Below, in pieces: positions 23,761-64,000 of a stretch of 64,000 nt of DNA. How positions within the stretch are numbered: the first letter of the stretch is position 1; each line of letters opens with the position of its first letter. The notes under the pieces are model-generated. The model did not search any database, was not told the DNA's origin, and was given only the letters and a program-made list of their open reading frames with translations. Origin of the DNA: Schistosoma haematobium (lineage: Eukaryota; Platyhelminthes; Trematoda; Strigeidida; Schistosomatidae); NCBI RefSeq assembly GCF_000699445.3, contig NC_067201.1, positions 14,067,501-14,131,500 on the forward strand, written 5' to 3'. Both the position numbers and the translations under genes were made by a program.

Positions 23761-24299
23761 AGTCAACTTCTGTGTATCAAGACCAGGCTTTTATATTGTT
23801 GGGCCAGAATGGAATGGATTTAAAGATGGGAAGTTCAATAGTCTTGATCCTTAAAAGTTTAGATCTCTGTTCCGTCGTAATAAAGATAAAATATACAAAT
23901 GAGTAAAAAATCCAAAAAAACACAAAAATAGTGTCACTATATGTAAAAATAGTGACTAAAAAATAATATATAACGTTGCAACGGTGAGCAAACACACGGT
24001 CTATTGTTTAATGTACCAGATCGTGTTATGATCATCACTAAAGATGCTGCAGGTTTTAGAGCCTCTTATTACCCATAACACCCTTATAATCGAAGTATAC
24101 CAACCCAGTCAAATCAAAAGTCAGAAATGGAGGGGTCCGAAGATATATTTGGAAAGCTATTGATATGTCAGGAAGCGTTTGGTCATGCGTTCGCACTAGA
24201 TCACGAGTGAGTACGTCGTATTGTTGGGTCCCCAATGCTACTATACTCTGATGTTATAGTTTTGTGAAAAATAATAGGAGACACAGATGAATGCGTACT

Positions 24300-25035
24300 T
24301 CAGGCAAACTTAAATATTCTGACTATCTGGTATGAAAATGGCTGATACCTATCAACTAGACCAAGTTTGTCTACATGCACTTTGGGGAGACAAAGGTGAG
24401 TAGGTACGGCAAAGAGGAAATGCCTGTATCCGCGGTATGGTCTCATAAGGATCTTAGGTTGACAGTGAGTCATGATCTTGAGGACACGACTCACTGTTGT
24501 GAGGTTTCATTCAAGAGGTTCAGAACCGTATGAACTTAACGATGGACATTCACCAATTTAGATATTATTATGTGAACCATGGCATACACAACTTTAATGA
24601 GAACTAAGCTTGGTAACTGCGTTTAGTCTGCAAGCCCCTGTTTTGAAGATGACTCGAATATCTCCGAAAAATTACAGAAGGCAGCCGCGCGTGCGATTTC
24701 AGAACCCCGGGGTTCACTGTGCAAAGATCGGCTCGAAAAGCTAAACCTCTTTGCTCTCTCCTATAGCAGATTAAGAGGGAATCTGATTTTGATGTATAGA
24801 ATAGTAAGAAGTGATTTTCGATCTAATAAATCCTCTCCTTCTCTACTTAATAGATTGAGACATCCTGGAGGACATGGCAGGTGAGTAGAAACGTCAAGAA
24901 CGAGGAAAGTACCCATAGCATACGGCTTTTCATACCGAGTAATGAATTCTCGGATCCTGTTATTCGAAGCAGTGGTGTCCACATATTACACTAACTCATT
25001 CAAGAGAAAACTAAACGGTCATGGAAGTTGAATAG
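24300..25035 (+). pseudogene. CR1-like non-LTR relic, C-terminal part, next to Miro start
   Basis: Plus-strand reading gives LTVSHDLEDTTHC, then SASPCFEDDSN, then EKLNLFALSYSRLRGNLIL and finally FKRKLNGHG. It parallels the C-terminus of the relic at 21300-22850. Several stops and frame changes interrupt it. It ends about 150 bp upstream of the Miro ATG. Confidence 0.75.
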
Positions 25036-25187
25036 CAAAGGGCTGACATAGGCCGTAGGCTTCTTGTCCTCACAACACATGTCTGAATCTGTAATCTGAA
25101 AGCTATTGGACTTCGCATGACAAAAGCGTGTTTTCGTACTTAACGCTACTTGGACTAACGTTACTCTTCTGGGGGCTTAGTTTGTTA

Positions 25188-56264
<31,077 letters not shown>

Positions 56265-56469
56265 GTAAGTTCTGCTGTTATATAATTCACTCCTTGTTAT
56301 TGTTACGCCTTTTGGTGTCTAATTCTTAACAAACTTCAATTATTATTTATACAAAACTTATCGAAATCTACACATAAGTAATGGTTGTGAAACATTTCAC
56401 CAGTTTTTTTTATAAATTCGAAATGAGATGATACAGAATATTTGTAATTCAGAATGTAGATTTTGGCGG

Positions 56470-56640
56470 TGTTGTGTTCTTCGAGCTGGATGGTTTAACT
56501 GTGAAGCTTTCATCATCTTTCTAGACAACTTTATCAGCATATAGTTTAAAGAGACGTATGTTTTGATGATATTGTCCAGACAGGCAATAAAAGCTTCATA
56601 GCCAAACCACCCAGCTGAGACAGCGAAATTGGAAACAGCA
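56470..56640. repeat. Imperfect inverted repeat (foldback)
   Basis: AGCTGGATGGTTTAACTGTG at the left pairs imperfectly with ATAGCCAAACCACCCAGCT at the right. Related arms are at 15320-15355, 41540-41640, 45985-46110, 62090-62165 and 63790-63850. Confidence 0.5.
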
Positions 56641-57059
56641 ACATGATAAAGTACACACAGTGTATATTATAAAACTATTAGTCGAAATTGTGTTAAAACT
56701 TATGGGTGAGGATTATACAACCTGGGTGTCCATGCTAGAACATGCGATCGAATCTGCCGAGATTTATTCTTTAGGAATATTTCGTAATGTGTGAGAAATA
56801 AATGGAAAAATGGATATCATTTAGACAACATTAATTCTTCATTGTTCCCATGACCCTAAAATACGAATTACAATAGTGTATTAGAAGAGATAACTTATTT
56901 TAAGCTACAAGCAGGAGGGAATTACCCAAACAAATTGTGCTATTACCCTATTAATTATGATATAATTTGGTATGAAAATGAACCAGTATGAACCTCGATA
57001 TGGAGATAGGATACATGTTTGTAATTTATGTTTAATGTTTGTTCAATATCTAAACTTTT

Positions 57060-58130
57060 CCCGGTTATTTAATTAGTGAATGCTGCATGTAACAGTATGA
57101 TTTAGACTGAGGATTTCATTCCTAGCTGTAACTTTCACTTTGCTTGCTTCTTTCATTTGTTAATTTGGGATGTACTACAGTTTTCCATTCAAAGAAAACA
57201 CATGTAGATAGATTAAGATACTTTAAATGAAATTTCCACAGATAATTACACTTTTATATGCGACATTGATCCACAAAGTGGACGTCGAACTTCTCAAAAA
57301 GGCTAGATGCAGCAGTATGCGATTCTCCCCCTCGAAATGCAAAGTGTTGCTTCAGGATTGGGTTGCATTGACACCCAAACTAATGATAGGGAGTGTAGTA
57401 GTTGAGCGTGTCGACCGCATCACTTATCTTGGAAGTCTCATCAGCCCTTATGGTCTGGTGTGTGACGAGATCTCAGCACGGATATAGAAGGCTCGACTAG
57501 CTTTTGCCAACTTGCATCATTTATGGAGTAGGCGAGATATCCGTCTACCAACCAAAGGACGTGTTTACTGCGCATCAGTTCGTTCCGTCCTTCTTTATGG
57601 CAGTGAAACATGGCCGGTAAGAGTAGAGGATATTCATAGGTTACTAGTATTCGACCATACGTGTCTTCGAAACATTGCTCGTACATCCTGCGACCACGGA
57701 GTAAGTAATTCAGTTGTTAGAAATCGGGTACTGGGTAAGGATGGCAAACCGATTGATGAAGTAGTGCAACTTCATCAGTTGAGATGGCTTGGACACGTGT
57801 TACGTATGCCCAACCACCGACTGCCCCGACGTGCAATGTTTTGTGGTGTAGGACTAGGAGTAGGTTGAGGGAAAGCTAGGGGTGGCCAGACCAAAACATT
57901 GCACAAATCCATGAAATCACTGCCAAGTGGACTGAGTCATGTTGATAGGTGTAGACTGCCTGGTTGGGTTCGGCGAGATGATAGCAACGGATGGTTGAAG
58001 ACGTTGAATGACATGGTTCATAATCATCTTTGTGTTCTCCCAAATTCTAATCTTCTGAATTTTTCATGTCCCTTTCGTTTTTCTCTTTACAAATTTATTT
58101 CACAGTATTATAATCCTTGAATAATATTTT
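57060..58130 (+). mobile_element. RTE-like non-LTR retrotransposon, 5'-truncated 3' end
   Basis: From about 57272 one frame runs to a stop at 58118-58120 with only two internal nonsense codons (TAG 57485, TGA 57866). It shows MRFSPSKCKVLLQDW, then ITYLGSLIS, then GSETWPVRVEDIHRLLVFDH and LRWLGHVLRMPNHRLPRRAM, the thumb and C-terminal region of RTE-type RT. The preceding 57060-57310 block recurs at 35140-35390. It lies in a Miro intron, in sense orientation. Confidence 0.82.
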
Positions 58131-59149
58131 CAAACCCTAATGTTTCTGATTACAGCTTATAATTTTACTACATCTAGCACTACGGGATTTGAATCGACCA
58201 CTGCATCTCTGTGCTAATGTGGTGTGGCAACTTGAACTGATGTACGTACGTACGAAGTTGTATGTTGTTACTGACTGACTGACTGAGATGCAGCAGTTTT
58301 ACTGAATAGACGGTCATCCTCATATTCAATATAGATAATGTAATACTAGTAAGCTTGATATTCAAAGTGATTCTAACAAATACAAACAATTGAAAAAGAA
58401 TACAAATAATCAAGTGAACCAATACGAGAATAAATAAAATGGTTATATTGAACGATATAATTAAATGACAAATACAGTTAGTACCTTGCTTTATTATTTT
58501 TTGTTACAATTAATTCCTAGATAAATAAAAGATAACAAGGTTGTCTTATGATTATTCAATCAAGGTACACCTACTTCTACACCTTTCTAACCACACTAAA
58601 ATTACAAAGGAGTATCTGGTTAAATAATTAGTTCAAGAATATAAGTGTATGAACTATCCAATGAGAATAACCCGATTACGTTGAATCATGCAATGAAAAA
58701 ACTTTTGTTTCATCAGCCTATAATTTTAAATGCTGATATTTAGTTAAATAAATTATTTTCGATTATTAATAATATTATTATATAGAACCAAATGTTATTG
58801 TTATATCTTCAACTAGAAATATTGTTTGCTTTATCCCTGCTTGATCGGGTTACTTTTTATTTTGAAGTAGATAACTACGGTGTCGTCTTATAGAATATCT
58901 CATCTATATTGATTGTACAATTTTCTAATTTACTAATGAACACAGCGACCAATAAATAAAGACAGAAACCTCAGTGCTTTGAGTTTCTTTCAACCTAGTA
59001 TCCAGTCAGAAGACTAAGTTAGCAAACTGATATGTTCTCTATTGTGCAGTTCATTATAAAACTCAATTCATACAACAATACAGGTCAATTTCCTAATCAA
59101 ACATCCACAATATCATAATCACTACACCATTTATTTACTGATTTAAACA

Positions 59150-59325
59150 CATAAACGTTGGTACAAGGAGACACCAAAAATATCTGCTCGACACTTCGCC
59201 ATTCAATTTGTGTGAGGTCTGGAATACTACCCATACGCCCAAACCGAAGCGGGTGGTTTTCTTAAGGGTTTATTCCCTGAGCCTTTGATCTAGAGATCTA
59301 ATCCATAAGGTAGTGGGACAACGTT
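59150..59325 (-). repeat. Family A 3' part
   Basis: The minus-strand tail block includes GAAAACCACCCGCTTCGG and TTGGTGTCTCCTTGTACCAA and ends in TTTAAATCAGTAAATAAA. Confidence 0.65.
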
Positions 59326-61524
59326 AGGAGATAGGATTGTTATTAAGTAACGTAAAATATACAACAGTAGTTTCTACTTCAAATGAAAGATCACAATTAA
59401 GAGAATATTAAAATACAATAATCCAAACATTTGTTAAAAATTTATTGTTATAATTTTTCGCATGATTGCTCCCACGATTTACAGAATCCTCAGTATTCAT
59501 ACTATTACAATAGGTATTTAGTTCATTTTATACCGTTTAATATCGTCTTATGTTGTTTCATTTATCAAACAAATACTGAAAATTAGCTGTATATTTTGTT
59601 ACACGATTATATCTAATCATTACAGTGAATTTATTAATCAACAATTATTGCTTTATTCATTTTTGTCTATCGTAATATCCGGCCAATTTCCTAGCTTTTA
59701 ATTCATCCATCCATATGATGATAGATAGGAACATTACAATATAAATAACACAGTATCCAATTTATTACGGTATATTCCCATATTCGTGTAACTACTGATG
59801 TAACCTTATTAACGTGGTGTAGTATTATTACATAATGTTTGACGTCGGCATCGTTTATCTGTTAATTTTACTAAGCACAGTTACTATTTCATAAGCGCTA
59901 TTTGTTGTACGTATATATTTTCAAGATTTTTAATGTTTTCTTCATTTAACCACTTTTCATAGTCATATTTAAAATGGCTAATCAATCTTTTGTATAATTA
60001 ATTTAATTCGTGTTACGTACACATGCACGCACAAATTTCGTTGTGAATGCTAGTAATACTACTCGGCTGCCCAAACAGAAGTAGATGGGGCAAAGTTCGG
60101 ATCTGTGACTTGGTGGTTAGGTGAAGTAAGACATTTTGTAAGATCCAAACCCGTTTTATTTGGTACCAGAGTTATATAATCTCGTAATTACTCTGGCTAA
60201 CAAGAAAACACTGCATATTAAAATGCTAAAGGGATTTATGTGTGTCGATAAAACACTTAAAATGTTCTTATACTACTTATTACATAGAATTAATTTAGTT
60301 TATATTTTAATCTATCTAAAGAATTATTCAATAGTAATCATTTCAGTGCAAGACTTCTTGGAGTAGTTCGTGTTTGAAATACTTCATTCTTAATAATAAA
60401 TTTTTAAAAACAAATAATTTTTGCTTATTAATGCGTTACAGCATTCTAATCAGTCGATTGTATGAAATACAGCTGTAGTGTCTATGTACACCTATCCAAC
60501 TATCTAGGCCAAATTACATTGAAACTGATTCGAAACTGTATAACCTAACTGATTAACTAAAAACATGTTTATCAATTGGTTTTTCAGAGCCGAAAATTAG
60601 CTAACAAATTATTTTTCTTTTTACTCAAAAAAGTCTCTAAATATGTTTTATGTAATCCGGGCATTCATTTTTCTTAAAAACCAATAATAATCATAACATT
60701 TTATTGGTTAGCAGTAAAAGGGAATAAAATTCTACGCTAAGAAAATATGTATTCAACACGAAATACATCAGTCAGATGATCTCGGTTGCCGTTGTAGGTA
60801 TAAGGGCGGTTGTCGCTTCACGGCTGCCCATAACTCGAAAGGATATGTGTTTCTGAAGAACCTGAAAAGAAAACTGGATAAATAGTGATCGTCACGACCT
60901 GGAAACGTGACCGTGAGGCCTGAGGGACAACTGTTTGATGATGGTCACGCACGGTATTTTTGTGGGAAGATTTTGGTGTGTTAGCTCTGTTTTTTGGAGG
61001 GCCTTACCGCCGGAGACAGAAATCCGTGGAGTAAGTTGATGTGCAGCATTCTTAGGCCCGACCTTTTCTAACCCCTTACTTCAGTTTTTAAAAAGACATA
61101 TCGCTCCAGATTCTAGTTGTCCGAGGAAAGCATCTTACTTGTATCACGCCCTTTTATAGTCGGCAGTAAGCCTTCGCCCGCGGGCCTTAAGTTTCTGTTT
61201 CTAGTCTTACCGTCCTACCTGACATGTTAAGACTTAAAGAAACATGTATTCCATTCAATATATCTTGGTTAAGTCATCACAACAGGCAGGTTCGACTACC
61301 ACATTAAGGTAGCAGCTACAGTCGGGAAAGACATCAGTACGTAATTAGGTAACTCAGAAAACGCATAACTCTAGATGTTTGCTGGCAATGGATGAAATTG
61401 GAAAAAGGCTATAGGGCGTATAAGCCAAGACATATTATCAGTCCACAAAATCATTGTCTGTTATCGGTATAGGGTTGTAGAGATAGTTAGGTTTCACTAA
61501 GATCATGAACCGATCAATTTTGGA

Positions 61525-61690
61525 TCACCGTTGAAAGCCTGGAAGCACTGGACGGTTGTTTTGTATTAGTATGGGACTACCCAATAGTGTATATCCACGA
61601 TCCTGTAAGCAAGGCCCAAACACAGGAATTTCGGTCTTGCATCCGAACACTTAACCTGTAGACCGTTGAGTCAGCATCCGATTTTAATGT
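61525..61690 (-). repeat. SINE family 2 copy
   Basis: The minus strand has an A-box-like CAACGGTCTACAGGTTAAG, then a diverged ribozyme region ending ACCGTCCAGTGCTTCCAGG. Confidence 0.6.
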
Positions 61691-62224
61691 CTAACTTAAA
61701 CTAATCCATGATGTTGCGCGACCATCTTCCATTGTCTTCGGTAGGTAACTCCTTTACACTCGCCATGGTTGAACTCCTTTTGTCACAGTTTCTCACTAGA
61801 ACTCCGTGACTCGCCTGTCGAAGCTAGTCATATGATAATTATCAGCATAGGGTTTTAGAGATTGATGAATTTTTGTTGATATCATGAACCAGTGATCGAA
61901 ATCGATCCAACCTATAGACCGCTCAGAAAGCTCACAAGCAAATTTGGAACCAAGCATCAAATCAAAGGAGATACAATTGAAATAAAGTACCAGGTTAGTG
62001 GTCAACAATAACCAATCAAGATGGAGGTCGACAGGTGAGAATATGAGTCATATGTGAAGAAATTCGAATGCTCGAGACTTCTGCCCGAAGTTTGTACTGA
62101 TGATGTTGTTCAGAAGAATGATGGAAGCTCCACGACCAAACCATGCATCTGAGAGAACGAAACTGCACCAAACACAACTTTATACATTAGTTTATTCAAT
62201 CATACTTCGATAGTCACAATTGAT

Positions 62225-62420
62225 TGATCACTGGGTGGTGATCAACGTCATGCTTGTCTAGTCCTTATTAGTGCAGATCGAATGCTATCGATCATCGAAT
62301 CCACCAGGGAGCACCAGTTCCCTCAAGATTACAGGTACACCTTGCTGACGAGTGCCAAGTAGCACGAAACCCGGGCCCAGGGTTTTCTGTTGACTACCTC
62401 CAAACACCACCTAAATCTCA
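62225..62420 (+). repeat. Dispersed repeat, partner of 50120-50400
   Basis: TACAGGTACACCTTGCTGA, then CACGAAACCCGGGCCCAGGG and TTGACTACCTCCAAAC match the partner copy. Confidence 0.5.
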
Positions 62421-62539
62421 ATACTTCGATAGTGCACATATATAGAAGATAACAAATCGAAAACTAGATTTCTAGTAGTATTGATAGTAGATGAGCTGAC
62501 AATGATTATGCTGTAATCAGCGAAGTCTTTGAAAGAGTA

Positions 62540-62800
62540 AATCATTTTATAGTGTTAATCGAAATCACACACTGCATTTGTAAAATATGGAAATAATATA
62601 TTGAACAGAACATTCACACATCTTCCTTGAATCGCCTTTCACAAACTCCGTCATTCTTCCATTTCTCTTGCTACTTAGACTGCTTCCATATTTCATTCTC
62701 TTCTCATGTTCTTCTGTCAGTAAGAATCTTACCTTCAATTCTTGATATATACTGCTTATATCAGCTCATATAAGTAGTACACATCATAATGGTAGCGTCC
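62540..62800 (-). repeat. Partial LTR-like copy, family of 1245-1555
   Basis: On the minus strand it starts near ATGATGTGTACTACTTATAT, matching the LTR start of the family. The remainder is strongly diverged. Confidence 0.35.
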
Positions 62801-64000
62801 AGAGAAAAAAAGTTGGCTAATAATAATCTCACAAGCTAGATATCTATAAATGTATTATTGTATGTATCATTTGAATGATTGGCTGTAATATTCCTTTATG
62901 GGATTTTATACTTATGTTGACTATATTAAGAATTCTGATTGTAATAAGATAGTTCATAATATTTAACTTTTTAGTGGCCCGCGGATCTGACTCCTGTTTA
63001 GATTGTATGGATGTTTGTTATCGCCTTTTCTCGTATATCATCGTCGACTTAAATCGCGTTATCCAATAACGGAATTAAATAAGTCGAATAACGAGAATTG
63101 ACTTGAGAATACATATATTTCGTACATGAAGCGAATGAAACATAGCAAAGCGAAAATGACACGTATGGAAGATGGCTGGGAAGCCAACTCCATTTTAGTC
63201 AAGCGTTACTCAATATTTATAGTCAGACAAAATAAAGCTACAGACATGTGATTAATAGGATAAGAAGGGCACACACATATACGCTCATATAAAAACAGTC
63301 TAGATTGATAAGCGAATAAATAACAAGGTCAAAGTATGGCTCGAGTAGAATGAATAAAATGGGATGTCCGAAAGCTCGAATAAGGTATATGGGCTTGGCA
63401 TAATAACTGACACTACAACTTCAAAGAAATTTATAGCTCTCGGAAGTACAATATTATTTTAAAGTTGATTCATTATAAAAATATATAAACGATTGATATT
63501 TTCATTTTAATGAATGGTTATTAGTCTAGTAAAATAATTCACTTATAGAGTTTATGGTAAGTTTATATAAAACCATATCTACCTAATACTTTGTGTCATT
63601 GAGCATTGGAATCAAATATTATCAACTTGTCGTCTCTTGCATAAATGAAAAGCATATGGTCTGGCTTTAAGAAAGTCGATTTTGTGATATATCTGTCAGA
63701 CCCTCACTTAAAAGAAAGTCAAATATTTAATACTTACTGTGATACATTTATTCCTTGAGATTTCAGACAAAATATTTTACTTTAAAGATGTTATATTCTG
63801 TGGACTGAATGGTTTAATCGTGAAGCGTTCTTTATAAACAACATCACCGATACATACATAGTAAAGCAATTATGTTTTTTATTCATCGAGAAAGATAGTG
63901 AACACCTAATGAATAAACCATTATCATCCAGTTTACAGAAAATAAAATATCTTAAAGGAAAATGATTTGTTTATTTTTATGCCAAGGTTCTAATTCGCTT

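Larger units (their letters stand above)
18300..25187. other. Region between the FARS2 and Miro starts
   Basis: It holds the 5' flanks of two divergent genes with a tRNA-like SINE, a family A tail, a foldback repeat, two CR1-like relics and a possible gag remnant. I find no further exon. The core promoters cannot be placed by eye. Confidence 0.5.
56265..64000. other. Miro intron running to the window end
   Basis: It contains a foldback, the RTE 3' end, SINE and LTR fragments. A GC-richer stretch at 60780-61320 is probably a repeat of unknown type. No exon encoding the second EF-hand loop or second GTPase was found. Confidence 0.5.

Overview
This window looks like nuclear DNA of a schistosome blood fluke (genus Schistosoma or a close relative). 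The DNA is AT-rich. Two conserved genes are split by long, repeat-filled introns. The dispersed repeats are typical of schistosomes: tRNA-derived SINEs carrying hammerhead ribozymes, CR1-like and RTE-like non-LTR relics, and Ty3/gypsy elements. The species call is inferred from these repeat types, not from a database match.

Two nuclear genes for mitochondrial proteins lie head to head. On the minus strand, 6520-18189 (perhaps to 18290) encodes mitochondrial phenylalanyl-tRNA synthetase (FARS2). Seven exons are well supported, and there is a possible short first exon. On the plus strand, 25188-56264 holds the first ten exons of Miro (RHOT), the mitochondrial Rho GTPase of the outer membrane that links mitochondria to motor proteins. 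The exons cover the N-terminal GTPase, the first EF-hand and the start of the second EF-hand. The gene then runs off the right end. All exon joins were derived by hand from GT/AG sites and reading-frame phase, and all phases agree.

Region by region: 1-6519 is intergenic DNA with an LTR-element end, a solo LTR and SINEs. 6520-18290 is FARS2, with introns full of SINEs, including two copies whose hammerhead cores look intact. 18291-25187 separates the two genes and holds a foldback repeat and two CR1-like relics, one ending about 150 bp before the Miro start codon. 25234-56179 comprises the Miro introns. They carry old solo LTRs, RTE tails, SINEs, a 0.5-kb dispersed repeat family and a (TAA)n array of about 110 bp. 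56265-64000 is the next Miro intron and contains an RTE 3' end with only two nonsense codons.

The most striking item is a complete Ty3/gypsy-type LTR element at 41701-45920, antisense to Miro in the intron after its sixth exon. Its LTRs differ only by two single-base homopolymer indels. It is flanked by a 5-bp target duplication and has an intact 999-codon ORF. That ORF runs gag - zinc knuckles - protease - integrase and has no reverse transcriptase or RNase H. In their place is a Ser/Asn/Asp-rich linker of imperfect 13-14 residue repeats. It appears to be a young, RT-less element that must borrow reverse transcriptase in trans.
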